46,706 bases of DNA from an uncultured Clostridia bacterium (GCA_944381085.1 CALWJX010000018.1:1-46706); one strand, 5' to 3'; counted from the first letter of the stretch, positions 1 to 7,759 are shown. Notes: generated by a model from the sequence alone, not told the origin. Program-made: numbers and translations.

Positions 1-993
1 CTTTATCTGTATGCCGCCTTCATACCTTATTCCGTTGGTCCTCGGGTCGCTTCCGTCGGTAGTGTAGTATATCTGATATCCGTCTGGGGCGGACAGCGTA
101 AGCGAAAAAGCATCCCCGTAAACTCCGCCCGACCTTGAAAACTTCACCTCGGTAAAGTCGGAATTTATATATGTGTTCACGTCCCCCGCCGAGGTCTTGG
201 GGGTTATCTTTTCAAGCTCGGCGCTGCCCGACTTTGTCAGATTGACAAGATGATATCCCGATTCCTTTTCAAGGCAGGTACGCACGATCACCTTGTTTTT
301 CGTCAGGTCGTCCACGGTGTAAATATCGACGTCAGGGACAATGGAAGCGCGCACATATGAATATATATCCTCGCCCTCAAACTCGCCTCCCGGGGTAATA
401 TCGGCGCCCGTGCGCCCTAAAACAAGCTCAAACTCCTTGTTGTCCGGATTTATATTCCACTCAAGGTCGTACTGCTCTACCCTCATTATCTCGTAATTGC
501 TGTCGTAGCCGTCGCAGGAAGCGCACTTTATCAGCAGATATTCCCCGCCTCCGATGGTAACGCCGATAAAGTCAAATCTTGAAAACGACTTTCCCTCTCC
601 GTAATACAGCGACACGCCGTCGAGCAGAATATCCCTGTCAAGCAGATTGTATATCTCAATATAGCCGCAGTTCATGGGCGCGTCCGGATTGCCGCCCGGA
701 GCGTATACCTTGGAAATTATAAGCGCGTCACCCGCCTCGCTGTCAGGCTCGGGTATATTGCCGTCCCAATGCGGCGTGCTCTGCCCTTCCGAACCGTTGC
801 CCGTTCCCTCCGTATTTCCGGACTCCGAAAAGCTTTCCGAGCCATTCGGGCTTTTGTGCTTTCCGATATTGCAGGAAGCAAGAAGCAAAATCAGTACGGC
901 GGAAACAAATATAAAACAAAGCCTTCCGTATTTTCCGCCGTATCGGCGGTGTTCACGGCGCATACCGTCGCCCGCTATCTGTCTGGACCTCAT
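1..993 (-). CDS. CotH-like surface lipoprotein, 5' part only (runs off window start)
   Basis: The reading frame is open for 331 codons from an ATG at 993 to base 1 with no stop, so the C-terminus lies outside the window. An AAAGGAG ribosome site precedes the start. The N-terminus has a basic stretch, a hydrophobic segment and a lipobox ending LLAS-C near residue 41, so it should be a lipid-anchored exported protein. A Ser/Gly/Glu-rich linker follows. Then comes a lamin-tail-like beta domain (residues about 75-160, around GYIEIYNLLDRDILLDG) and, close to the edge, a chitobiase/hexosaminidase C-terminal-type motif (YYTTDGSDPR). In Clostridia this order usually precedes a CotH kinase domain, which would be in the missing part. 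The lipoprotein call is solid; the CotH assignment is inference from domain order. Confidence 0.72.
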   Translation of the reverse strand, partial: MRSRQIAGDGMRREHRRYGGKYGRLCFIFVSAVLILLLASCNIGKHKSPNGSESFSESGNTEGTGNGSEGQSTPHWDGNIPEPDSEAGDALIISKVYAPGGNPDAPMNCGYIEIYNLLDRDILLDGVSLYYGEGKSFSRFDFIGVTIGGGEYLLIKCASCDGYDSNYEIMRVEQYDLEWNINPDNKEFELVLGRTGADITPGGEFEGEDIYSYVRASIVPDVDIYTVDDLTKNKVIVRTCLEKESGYHLVNLTKSGSAELEKITPKTSAGDVNTYINSDFTEVKFSRSGGVYGDAFSLTLSAPDGYQIYYTTDGSDPRTNGIRYEGGIQIK

Positions 994-1168
994 ATGTATA
1001 TACACTCCTTTCGGACATTTTACCGGATATATTACATGTATTTTACATGTGTATAATATGTATTATACAATTATATCTTACCGCGCGAAAAAAGTAATGT
1101 ACACAATGACATATTTTTGTAAATTTTTTTCTTTAGGAAAATTTTCCGCCTTCATTTAAATCATTTCG

Positions 1169-1197
1169 TTGACAATAAGGCGGAAAGGTGATATAAT
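1169..1197 (+). promoter_or_regulatory. Sigma-A promoter of the restriction-modification cassette
   Basis: TTGACA at 1169-1174 and TATAAT at 1192-1197 are separated by exactly 17 bases, a perfect vegetative promoter. Transcription would start near 1204 and leave a leader of about 105 nt before the methylase start at 1312. Confidence 0.88.
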
Positions 1198-1256
1198 GTA
1201 TACAGCATAATTGTATACAGCGGAAGCTGTTATGCTACGGTTTTGCCTTGCAAAAC
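1193..1256 (+). promoter_or_regulatory. Direct repeat and two hairpins in the methylase leader
   Basis: A near-identical repeat (ATAATGTATACAGC at 1193-1206 and ATAATTGTATACAGC at 1207-1221) begins inside the -10 box. The RNA can form ACAGC/GCTGT (1217-1221 with 1226-1230) inside AGCATA/TATGCT (1204-1209 with 1231-1236). A second hairpin is GTTTTGC/GCAAAAC (1240-1246 with 1250-1256). This could be an operator or an RNA control element of the restriction-modification genes. No binding protein can be named from the sequence. Confidence 0.45.
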
Positions 1257-1311
1257 TGTTCGAAATTCTGTTGTCGTATGTTATTGAGTTTACAAACCCG
1301 GAGGTAGAGTA

Positions 1312-2220
1312 ATGATAGGAAAAATTCCGCACATTGTGCAATATCAAGGATCAAAACGGATTTTAGCTCCCCGGATTTTACAATATATGCCTATTAAATT
1401 TGATCGACTGTTAGAGCCTTTTTCCGGCATGGCTGCAATCAGTATCGCGGCGGCTTACGACAACAGGACGGACGCTTATGTGATCAACGATATTAACTCG
1501 CCGTTAATTGAAATGCTTCGGGAAGCCGTTGAACATCCTCAAAACCTGATTGACAGTTATACCGACTTGTGGTCAGAGCAGTTTTCTTACGGAGAAAATC
1601 ATGTTCAGCATTATTATGATGTGCGGGAGAGGTTCAATAACAATCAAGAGACGCCGGCAAATATGCTGTATCTCTTGGCAAGATGCGTTAAGGGCGCCGT
1701 GAGGTATGGAAAATCAGGAAATTTCAATCAGTCGCCCGATAAACGCAGACACGGAACAAATCCAAAGACATTAGCAGCCAATGTATATGAAATCTCAGGA
1801 TTATTAAAAGGCAAGGCAGAGTTTATGTGTCGTGATTATCATGATATACTGGAAATGGCAAAGCCGGGTGATTTAGTCTATATGGATCCGCCGTACCAAG
1901 GCGTAACAAACGCTCGGGACAGCAGATATTTGTCGGGCGTCTCATTCGATGATTTTACAGAGTCATTGAAGATTCTTAATCGTAAGGGAATAGATTACCT
2001 TATCAGCTATGACGGCAAATGCGGCAAAAAAGAATATGGAACGGAGCTTCCGGAAAATTTGCATTGCAGAAAAATACTGCTTAATGCCGGGCGCTCAAGT
2101 CAGGCAACATTATTAGGAAAAGACGAAACCACTTTTGAGGCTTTATATATCAGTGAAACATTGATATCACATTGTGATGAAATTCCGCGACAGTTGTCTT
2201 TGTTGGAGGTAGCCATATGA
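1312..2220 (+). CDS. D12-class DNA N6-adenine methyltransferase
   Basis: 302 aa, typical length for Dam/DpnIIA-like enzymes, which move a methyl group from S-adenosylmethionine to adenine in a short DNA site. The N-terminal PFSGMAA (residues 36-42) corresponds to the SAM-binding FxGxG motif. The catalytic DPPY is at 192-195, within YMDPPYQG. The motif order (SAM site, target recognition region, then DPPY) is that of the alpha/D12 group. A GGAGG site lies 7-8 bases before the ATG, behind a consensus promoter. Its stop overlaps the next gene's start (ATGA), so the two are translationally coupled, as expected for a modification enzyme paired with a nuclease. The recognition sequence cannot be read from the protein; GATC would be a guess. 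Confidence 0.9.
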   Translation: MIGKIPHIVQYQGSKRILAPRILQYMPIKFDRLLEPFSGMAAISIAAAYDNRTDAYVINDINSPLIEMLREAVEHPQNLIDSYTDLWSEQFSYGENHVQHYYDVRERFNNNQETPANMLYLLARCVKGAVRYGKSGNFNQSPDKRRHGTNPKTLAANVYEISGLLKGKAEFMCRDYHDILEMAKPGDLVYMDPPYQGVTNARDSRYLSGVSFDDFTESLKILNRKGIDYLISYDGKCGKKEYGTELPENLHCRKILLNAGRSSQATLLGKDETTFEALYISETLISHCDEIPRQLSLLEVAI

Positions 2221-2927
2221 ACGACTATCCTAAGGAATTCCTCGACTTGTTGGATAGTGTAACGGCAAAAAGACCACGCACTGTAATACAGCATATTCTG
2301 AAACACGGATATATCACATCCCAAGAGCTGAAAGATTTATATGGATATAATCATCCTCCGCGTGCGATAAGAGATGTTCGTGAATACGGCATACCGCTGA
2401 TAACATACAGGGTTCTGGGGTCTGAGGGGCGAAAGATCGCGGCGTATAAATTCGGCGATCCGGAAGATATTGACAATGCTCTGTCGAAAGCATCCGGGCG
2501 AACTGTTCTGTCCAAAGCATTGAAACGTGCGCTTATAGAGAAATACGGAGCGAGATGCTTTATATATCTTGAAAAAACGGAAGAGTCAAAACTTCAGGTT
2601 GACCACCGTGTACCTTATGAAATCGGCGGAGAGCACGATGAAACCGATACAGACTGTTTTATGTTACTCAGCCCTTCGGCAAACCGCGCAAAATCATGGA
2701 CATGCGAGCATTGTAAGAACTGGGAAATTAAAGATGCCGATTTTTGCATGAGATGCTTTTGGGCTCATCCTGAGAACTACGACCATGTCGCGGGAAAACC
2801 GGAAAAAATGGTTACCGTTATCTTCTCGGGAAAAGAAATTGATGATTACAATAAGTTAATAAGCCTTTCGGGAGAAAAGACAGCGCAGGAAACAATAAAA
2901 AAGATACTGCATGAGCATCTTAAGTAA
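2217..2927 (+). CDS. HNH nuclease, probable type II restriction enzyme partner
   Basis: 236 aa. Residues about 20-75 look like a winged-helix DNA-binding segment (HGYITSQELKDLYG, then RAIRDVREYGIPL). An HNH-type nuclease core follows: VDH with Asp129-His130, then SANRAKSW, corresponding to the CNxxK end of HNH motifs. It is interleaved with a zinc ribbon of two Cys pairs (CEHC and CMRC). The gene starts 4 bases inside the methylase stop and has its own GGAGG seven bases upstream. An HNH nuclease directly after a D12 methylase is best read as the restriction half of a type II system. A nicking or modification-dependent activity cannot be excluded. I do not recognise a named enzyme family. Confidence 0.75.
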   Translation: MNDYPKEFLDLLDSVTAKRPRTVIQHILKHGYITSQELKDLYGYNHPPRAIRDVREYGIPLITYRVLGSEGRKIAAYKFGDPEDIDNALSKASGRTVLSKALKRALIEKYGARCFIYLEKTEESKLQVDHRVPYEIGGEHDETDTDCFMLLSPSANRAKSWTCEHCKNWEIKDADFCMRCFWAHPENYDHVAGKPEKMVTVIFSGKEIDDYNKLISLSGEKTAQETIKKILHEHLK

Positions 2928-2979
2928 ATACTTATCTGACATATTTTTGGGTAATCAATTTCAAGCATATACATATATA

Positions 2980-3007
2980 AAAAAGCCGGAAACTCCCCGG
3001 TTTTTTT
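2980..3007 (+). terminator. Intrinsic terminator after the restriction-modification genes
   Basis: AAAAAGCCGG (2980-2989) pairs with CCGGTTTTTT (2997-3006) across a 7-base loop and is followed by a T-run, 50 bases after the nuclease stop. Confidence 0.85.
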
Positions 3008-3249
3008 ATTTATAAGCATTTCTTGCGAAACATTTTTTTCCCTACCGGAATATTTATGTAATTTTTTTATAACGTGCTCTTTATCAACATTATTCGTCGT
3101 AAAAAGTGTAATTAATTTCACAAAATTCGTTGCATTTTTTGTAATTATCCGCGCATCATCGGCTTTATGAACATGGATAAACTGTCAACTGCAGAACAGA
3201 CATAACAGAAATCATGTCTGTTCCCCCAAATCGCGAATTACTTTTAATC

Positions 3250-3279
3250 GACCGGAAAAATTTCCGGTCATTTTATTTA
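3250..3279 (+). terminator. Perfect 9-bp hairpin followed by T-rich sequence
   Basis: GACCGGAAA (3250-3258) pairs exactly with TTTCCGGTC (3261-3269), followed by ATTTTATTT. It looks like a plus-strand terminator although no gene ends just upstream. It may be a second terminator for the restriction-modification transcript. Confidence 0.5.
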
Positions 3280-3318
3280 CTAACATTTTCCGAGACGATA
3301 AAGTTTAATTGTCCACAA

Positions 3319-3362
3319 TAAAAAAACACCCAATACGCCTTTTAAAATCAGAACATATTGGG
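3319..3362 (-). terminator. Candidate terminator for the ArsR-like gene
   Basis: On the minus strand CCCAATA and TATTGGG (plus 3356-3362 and 3329-3335) form a stem followed by TG and seven T. It lies about 160 bases after the stop at 3522. Confidence 0.55.
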
Positions 3363-3521
3363 AAATCTTGTCATTCACTTAAAAGAAAAACGTAAACTTA
3401 CCTAGCCTCATTATTCAAACATGGAAAATAAAATGAACATATACTCGACGCGTTTACAACACATTCCAAAACCGTTGAGTTTAAAAACGGTTTCATCCAG
3501 CCTTTTCTCATAGCTACTCCT

Positions 3522-4595
3522 TTATCTGCATTTAATATTTCGGCTATATTTATATAAAAGTTTTATAACCGTATCAAAATATTTATTGTCTATACTGTAA
3601 AAAACCGTTTTTCCCTCGCTTCTTGATTTAATAACGCCAAAACGCATAAGCATCATCAAATGATGGTATGCGGTGGAACCAGTAAAATTAAATCTCTGCT
3701 CCAGGTCCTTACAGCTTACCTCGCCCTTTTCAAGTATAAAATCCAATATGTTTACGCGATTTAATTCAGACACGGCGGAACCGAACTCATGCAGCTTTAT
3801 TATTTTTTTTGTTTTCTTGACCGCCTGAATTCCTCCGACATAGCCGTCTCCCAAGATAAAAACAAAGCTTTTTTCAAGATTTATTATATTAATATGCTCT
3901 GTGTTCAACAAACAAAACGTGACGTATAAGTTCTTATCCTCGTTTTCCTCAAAGTTAATAGCGGAGTACGGAGAAAGCTGTTTCATCACATCTTCTACGT
4001 TTAAAGAATTATACGCGTCAAGAATACGCGAATAATTTTTTTCGTAATATTCGCTCAGAATCATATCCTTGACCGTTAGCTCATATTGCAGCTTTTGTAT
4101 GTAAAAAGAAGGATTTATAAACAACTCATAAAGCCGTAATTTTTCGCTGTCCGTATAATCCGAGTTTTTTATAACTTCATACACATTTCTTTTTGATTCC
4201 ATGCACCGGGAAATTTCGTCCTCGGTCAGATAATAAAAATAATATTCAATTATATTTTTCAGCAGAGATTCCTGGTCAAGAATAGCCTCGTGTATAAGAT
4301 GAATATCATAATCTGTAACAAAACGCTCGGCATATCTATCAAAATATCGAGATGTAAAAAAACATCTGCCGTTTGATAAAGCATGAAAGAAAATATACAA
4401 TTCATCCGAAATGGGTTCAAACTGTTTCAGAATTTCATCAAAATAGCTTGCCTTTTCTTCTTCACTCTTATCTTCCGAAGAAAGAGTATTACAAGTAAAG
4501 TTTTTCTTACAATACTCTTTATTGAAGTTCAAAAAAAATATAAAGAAGAGATCTTCAATATACCCCGGATTTTTCATCAGCTTTATCCTTGACAT
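3522..4595 (-). CDS. ArsR-type winged-helix transcription regulator with large N-terminal domain
   Basis: 357 aa. The last 80 residues form a winged helix of ArsR type: RVNILDFILEKGEVSCKDLE, then the recognition helix region STAYHHLMMLMRFGVI and the wing GKTVFYSID. The first 270 residues are mostly helical, acidic and aromatic-rich, and I recognise no domain in them; they may sense a ligand or make dimers. No CxC metal site is visible in the winged helix. GGAGAAG lies six bases before the ATG, and a perfect promoter (TTGACA-17-TATAAT) reads the minus strand at 4661-4633. Base composition is AT-rich compared with the metabolic operons nearby. Target genes are unknown; the flanking genes suggest none. 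Confidence 0.75.
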   Translation of the reverse strand: MSRIKLMKNPGYIEDLFFIFFLNFNKEYCKKNFTCNTLSSEDKSEEEKASYFDEILKQFEPISDELYIFFHALSNGRCFFTSRYFDRYAERFVTDYDIHLIHEAILDQESLLKNIIEYYFYYLTEDEISRCMESKRNVYEVIKNSDYTDSEKLRLYELFINPSFYIQKLQYELTVKDMILSEYYEKNYSRILDAYNSLNVEDVMKQLSPYSAINFEENEDKNLYVTFCLLNTEHINIINLEKSFVFILGDGYVGGIQAVKKTKKIIKLHEFGSAVSELNRVNILDFILEKGEVSCKDLEQRFNFTGSTAYHHLMMLMRFGVIKSRSEGKTVFYSIDNKYFDTVIKLLYKYSRNIKCR

Positions 4596-4632
4596 TTTTC
4601 ACTTCTCCACTGGTAAACTTTATGTTTTTAAC

Positions 4633-4661
4633 ATTATAGCATTTAAAAAAAATCGTGTCAA
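4633..4661 (-). promoter_or_regulatory. Sigma-A promoter of the ArsR-like gene
   Basis: On the minus strand TTGACA (4661-4656) and TATAAT (4638-4633) are spaced by 17 bases, about 40 bases upstream of the start codon. Confidence 0.85.
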
Positions 4662-4808
4662 TAGCACAAAGAGATTTCAAAAATAAATTTAAAAAACCGT
4701 TATGGATAAAAGGCTTCAGATTACGGTCTCATTTATGAATTTTCTGTTAATTGCCGTATTTTTATAAAGTTCACAATATCAATGTAAGAAAGACGCGCTA
4801 TTATTAAA

Positions 4809-5264
4809 TTATTTTGTCCCGGTACTGTCTTTCTCGGAAAGTTTCGTTACATTGTTTATATCCGATCCGTAAAAATCATATAGTTTTTCCAGACTTTCCA
4901 TAAACTCGCTGTCGTTTAGCATATCATTAACGGAAAGATCCGGACACCCGGCGTCGGCGTCACCGTTCCGACGTGTCATCCAAAAATATTTATACAGCAT
5001 TTTGACTGTTTCATGGATTAAAAATTTCTTTTCGAGCAAATCCTTCTCAATAATATCTCCCGGGCGGACGACAAGCTCGTATGGGCGCAATTCCAAGCCA
5101 TTACTGAGTTTTTCAAGCTTACTCACCCTGAAATCAACTGAAAAATTCTCAATCTTACTTAAAGATTTCTGAGAAATCTCCGTAAGGTCCGACACATCAT
5201 TCTGAGACATGTGAAACGTAATTCGGTGTTCATATAAATTTGTCGCTATATCCAAGAGTATCAA
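4809..5264 (-). CDS. XRE-family helix-turn-helix protein
   Basis: 151 aa. Residues about 8-65 form a Cro/CI-type helix-turn-helix (MSQNDVSDLTEIS, then SLSKIEN, followed by a helix with LEKLSNGLEL). The C-terminal half is acidic and unassigned. The start is a TTG at 5264: it has a perfect GGAGG eight bases upstream and no better ATG lies near it. A promoter (TTGAAT-17-TATAAT) stands at 5370-5342. The leader has an imperfect inverted repeat at 5296-5321 that could be an autoregulatory operator. It stands alone, so its target is not evident. Confidence 0.78.
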   Translation of the reverse strand: MILLDIATNLYEHRITFHMSQNDVSDLTEISQKSLSKIENFSVDFRVSKLEKLSNGLELRPYELVVRPGDIIEKDLLEKKFLIHETVKMLYKYFWMTRRNGDADAGCPDLSVNDMLNDSEFMESLEKLYDFYGSDINNVTKLSEKDSTGTK

Positions 5265-5295
5265 AATTTTTACCTCCGTATCAGGTCTATTATAT

Positions 5296-5370
5296 GAGAA
5301 GATATTCTGTCGAATATTCTCAATTTTTATATCTCACGACTATTATAATGTAAAATCGCATTAAATTCAA
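5296..5370 (-). promoter_or_regulatory. Promoter and possible operator of the XRE gene
   Basis: Minus-strand TTGAAT (5370-5365) and TATAAT (5347-5342) are spaced by 17 bases. Downstream of the start point, GAGAAGATATTC (5296-5307) and GAATATTCTC (5312-5321) form a near-perfect inverted repeat containing the palindrome GAATATTC. The rest of 5265-5731 is AT-rich and holds a small palindrome (TGAGAATTTCTCA, 5503-5515) and the terminator at 5545-5576. Confidence 0.6.
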
Positions 5371-5544
5371 TGTCGCAAAGGTTATAATCCTACAAAGGCA
5401 AAAAAATTTATTGTTTTTTTGACGAAAAAGGGTATATTTCGCTTGTTTTTATTAATTTTAACATTATTTATCTAAAATTTATGTTGAAATAGCTCCGGCT
5501 TTTGAGAATTTCTCATTTTTATATCATAAACATTAAAACAAAAG

Positions 5545-5576
5545 CAAAAAAAGCCTTCCCAAAAGGGTGGGAAGGC
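5545..5576 (-). terminator. Terminator of the DUF4430 gene
   Basis: GCCTTCCC (5553-5560) pairs with GGGAAGGC (5569-5576). On the minus strand it is followed by eight T. It ends the transcript from the riboswitch-controlled gene. Confidence 0.85.
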
Positions 5577-5731
5577 AAAAAATCACGCTCAGACGACAAA
5601 TTTTACGAAATAAATTTATTCATTTAAAAATCTTAAACAGTTCATAAATGAACATATTGTAAAATTTTATGAGCATAAAATCGAGTGAACAAATCGTTAA
5701 TAAACAGTTGCGAAATGTCCTTTTATATGTT

Positions 5732-6637
5732 TCAGATTTTTTTCTTCTTCATCACGATAATCATACCCGGCACAAGTGAAACCGCCAATACGGAAATTCC
5801 CGCTACAGATTTACAGCCGCTTGTCTCCGCGTTGCCCGTGGTTTCGCTTCCGCTCTCGCTTTCCGAAGCGGTTCCCTGCCCGGTCTGCGCCGCGGTCCCT
5901 GTCTCGGTTTCCGGATCTCCTATCGTCACAACAAAGTCGGGCGCAAATCTGAGCACGGTGGGTATTCCGTTCTGTTCACGGCTTACGGACAAAGAATGAT
6001 TTCCGTCCTCAAGCTGTAACTTATCTATAGTAATAACTCCGTTATCGTCTGTCGTATACTCGGCGGTCTTGCCGTCCCCGTAGCCCCAAACGACGGTCAT
6101 ACCGGCGACGGGATTTTCATTGACGCTCGGATTTCCGCTGTCATCATACACGGTATCCTTGCTTGTAAACTTAATTTTGCCGTTTTCAATATCCGAGGTA
6201 TCGATCTGCGGGAACTGCATTCCGGTCATATACTCGTCGCTGTAATAAAGCACGATGTCTTTTGTATCGGCGGTCAGCTTGCAGTCTCCCATCCCGACAG
6301 TCGGCGACTCGCCGTCCACACGGTACATCCAACCGTCCCAGCCGCTCTCGGTAAGCGCGCTGCCGTCGTCGTTCACGGCGGTAATATAACCTTGGTCAAG
6401 TCCCGTAATGGTTATATCCTCGCTTGCCTCATCGACAGCCGCGAAAACAGAAAGAACACTGTCTCCGACATTTGCCTCATATGTACCGTAGTACAGATTC
6501 TCGGTAATGCCCTCAATACGGACGCTTACCGTCACCTTTTGCCCGTTTGCTTCCTCTGCTCCCGCTACCGCGGCAAACGCCCCCGCGACCAGCGTTAAGC
6601 AAAGGAAAAGTACGGCGCACTTTGCGATTCTTTTCAT
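5732..6637 (-). CDS. Secreted membrane-anchored DUF4430 (transcobalamin C-terminal-like) protein
   Basis: 301 aa with an N-terminal signal peptide (cleavage likely after the AVAGA near residue 27). A DUF4430 domain spans about residues 35-130, marked by SGWDGWMYRVDGE and the closing DIVLYYSDEY. This domain corresponds to the C-terminal half of transcobalamin and intrinsic factor. A second beta domain (about 165-240) resembles an immunoglobulin-like/Cna-B fold. A Thr/Ser/Glu/Gly-rich linker then leads to a C-terminal hydrophobic helix and the basic tail KKKKI, which anchors the protein in the membrane. GGAGG precedes the ATG. The cobalamin riboswitch upstream fits a role in capturing corrinoids at the cell surface. 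No importer genes adjoin it, so the transport partner must be elsewhere. The ligand is inferred, not shown. Confidence 0.8.
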   Translation of the reverse strand: MKRIAKCAVLFLCLTLVAGAFAAVAGAEEANGQKVTVSVRIEGITENLYYGTYEANVGDSVLSVFAAVDEASEDITITGLDQGYITAVNDDGSALTESGWDGWMYRVDGESPTVGMGDCKLTADTKDIVLYYSDEYMTGMQFPQIDTSDIENGKIKFTSKDTVYDDSGNPSVNENPVAGMTVVWGYGDGKTAEYTTDDNGVITIDKLQLEDGNHSLSVSREQNGIPTVLRFAPDFVVTIGDPETETGTAAQTGQGTASESESGSETTGNAETSGCKSVAGISVLAVSLVPGMIIVMKKKKI

Positions 6638-6753
6638 TTTAAGAATCCTCCTTTTTGAATTTGACCCGCGCGCTTTGCTCTCAATTGTATAATATCCGGC
6701 AAATCACCGCGGCGAGCGACCCGACTTGAGGATATTTGCAGATCAGACGAGAC

Positions 6754-6800
6754 GTAAAGACGTGTTACATATAAAGATGTGTTTACACGTAAAACGTGTC
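6754..6800 (-). repeat. Three tandem small hairpins after the riboswitch aptamer
   Basis: Three short self-complementary units follow each other: ACGT/ACGT (6752-6755 with 6760-6763), ACAT/ATGT (6767-6770 with 6777-6780) and ACACGT/ACGTGT (6785-6790 with 6794-6799). All have an A-rich loop on the plus strand, with a period of about 17. They lie between aptamer and gene and may be part of the expression platform. Confidence 0.5.
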
Positions 6801-6888
6801 AGGTCTGCAAAATCTGTCCTGATACGGTAATGGCTGTTGCGACGGATTCACACCGTCTTCCCCCAGTTCCGCGGCCGCGCAAGCCTCG
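6778..6888 (-). promoter_or_regulatory. Cobalamin riboswitch
   Basis: Reading the minus strand, the core GGGGAAGACGGTGTGAATCC (plus 6844-6863) and the following GTCGCAACAGCCATTACCGT closely match the conserved GGGAA-GGTG-AATCC-GC-GCC-ACTGT series of cobalamin riboswitches. The B12-box region is less regular: a TCAGG...CCTGA pairing (plus 6799-6803 with about 6817-6821) enclosing AGACC. Transcription would start just before it from the promoter at 6920-6892. No terminator stands between it and the gene, so control is more likely at translation. The aptamer call is strong; its exact 3' edge is uncertain. Confidence 0.88.
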
Positions 6889-6891
6889 TAT

Positions 6892-6920
6892 ATTATATCA
6901 CCTATATCTCTTTGTGTCAA
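6892..6920 (-). promoter_or_regulatory. Sigma-A promoter of the riboswitch-DUF4430 transcript
   Basis: Minus-strand TTGACA (6920-6915) and TATAAT (6897-6892) with a 17-base spacer. The start point falls a few bases before the first riboswitch helix. Confidence 0.9.
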
Positions 6921-7007
6921 TATATGTTTCAATAAATACCTCAGACGTTTTTTACGCGACGAAAAATCCCGTATACTACATTCGGCGGGACGTTTGTCTT
7001 AAGCCGT

Positions 7008-7051
7008 CCGACTGAAATCAGTCGGGCGCTCCGATTTTTACGGGGCGCCCG
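7008..7051. repeat. Overlapping GC-rich inverted repeats after cotJC
   Basis: CCGACTGA/TCAGTCGG (7008-7015 with 7018-7025) and CGGGCGCTCCG/CGGGGCGCCCG (7023-7033 with 7041-7051, one wobble) overlap by three bases, so only one can form fully. They lie 45-90 bases after the cotJC stop and probably end that transcript, although no good T-run follows on the minus strand. Confidence 0.5.
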
Positions 7052-7094
7052 GCGTTCGTTTTTAAGGACACGTTCTTTTAATTATTTGCTGTTT

Positions 7095-7739
7095 TTAATT
7101 GCAGTTGTTGCAATTGCCTTTTTTAAAGACATTATTGCCACAGCCCTTGTCAAAACTCGGGTTGAAAGCATAGAAATTCTTGGAGTCGAGGTGGTCCTGC
7201 GTAATTCTTAAAGCGTCGCAGAATCTCTGATAATGCACGATCTCTCTTTCTCTCAGGAATTTAATGGGTTCTTTGATGTCCGGATCGTCAACAAGTCTCA
7301 GGATGTTGTCATAGGTTACACGCGCTTTTTGCTCCGCCGCAAGGTCTTCGTTGAGGTCGGCTATCGTGTCTCCCTTGACGCCGACATATTTCATATCGAA
7401 CGGGACGCCCGAAGCCGCGACAGGATATATACCCGCGGTATGGTCTACAAAATATGTGGCAAAAGGCGATTTTGCCACTTCCTCCTCGTTAAGGTTGCTT
7501 GTAAGCTGATACAGAATAGCCGCTATCATTTCAAGATGCGCCAGCTCTTCCGTACCTACATCGGTCAGAATACCGATAACCTCATCGTAAGGCATTGCGT
7601 ATCTCTGATGAAGATAGCGCATTGAAGCTGCCAGCTCGCCGTCGGCCCCGCCAAGCTGAGATATGATGATCTGAGCGGCGCGCGGGTCCGGATTCTTTAT
7701 CTTTACCGGAAACTGAAGTTTTTTATCATAATTCCACAT
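7095..7739 (-). CDS. cotJC: Spore coat protein CotJC (manganese-catalase family)
   Basis: 214 aa from the ATG at 7739; GGAGG lies nine bases upstream, while an upstream TTG at 7745 is too close to it. The protein begins MWNYDKKLQFPVKIKNPDPR, the usual CotJC opening, and has the four-helix dimanganese catalase fold. Ligand motifs are GGADGELAASMRYLHQRYAM, then TEELAHLEMIAAILYQL and, in the second pair, DLAAEQKARVTYDNIL with EREIVHYQRF. The end is a Cys/Asn-rich tail (CNNCN). It is the last gene of cotJABC and is expected in the inner coat of the mother-cell-assembled spore, possibly removing peroxide. Confidence 0.95.
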   Translation of the reverse strand: MWNYDKKLQFPVKIKNPDPRAAQIIISQLGGADGELAASMRYLHQRYAMPYDEVIGILTDVGTEELAHLEMIAAILYQLTSNLNEEEVAKSPFATYFVDHTAGIYPVAASGVPFDMKYVGVKGDTIADLNEDLAAEQKARVTYDNILRLVDDPDIKEPIKFLREREIVHYQRFCDALRITQDHLDSKNFYAFNPSFDKGCGNNVFKKGNCNNCN

Positions 7740-7759
7740 ATACAAATTCCTCCGATTGA

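Larger units (their letters stand above)
2928..3521. other. Gene-free AT-rich spacer with several hairpins
   Basis: No convincing reading frame. Besides the terminator at 2980-3007 it holds AACAGACAT/ATGTCTGTT (3195-3203 with 3214-3222), the palindrome at 3250-3269, a minus-strand terminator at 3319-3362, and AAACCGTT/AACGGTTT (3468-3475 with 3486-3493). The first two hairpins stand close together, so a small RNA ending near 3275 is possible, but I see no clear promoter for it. Confidence 0.5.

Noticed and set aside
674..1159. Plus-strand frames opposite the CotH-like lipoprotein
   Set aside because: Antisense to a frame with signal peptide, lipobox, ribosome site and domain motifs.
1312..2220. 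Assigning GATC specificity (Dam/DpnII) to the methylase
   Set aside because: The class is clear, but the target-recognition region does not allow a specificity call from reading alone.
2846..3121. A 91-codon minus-strand frame across the restriction-modification terminator
   Set aside because: Overlaps the end of the nuclease gene and its terminator, no ribosome site or family signal.
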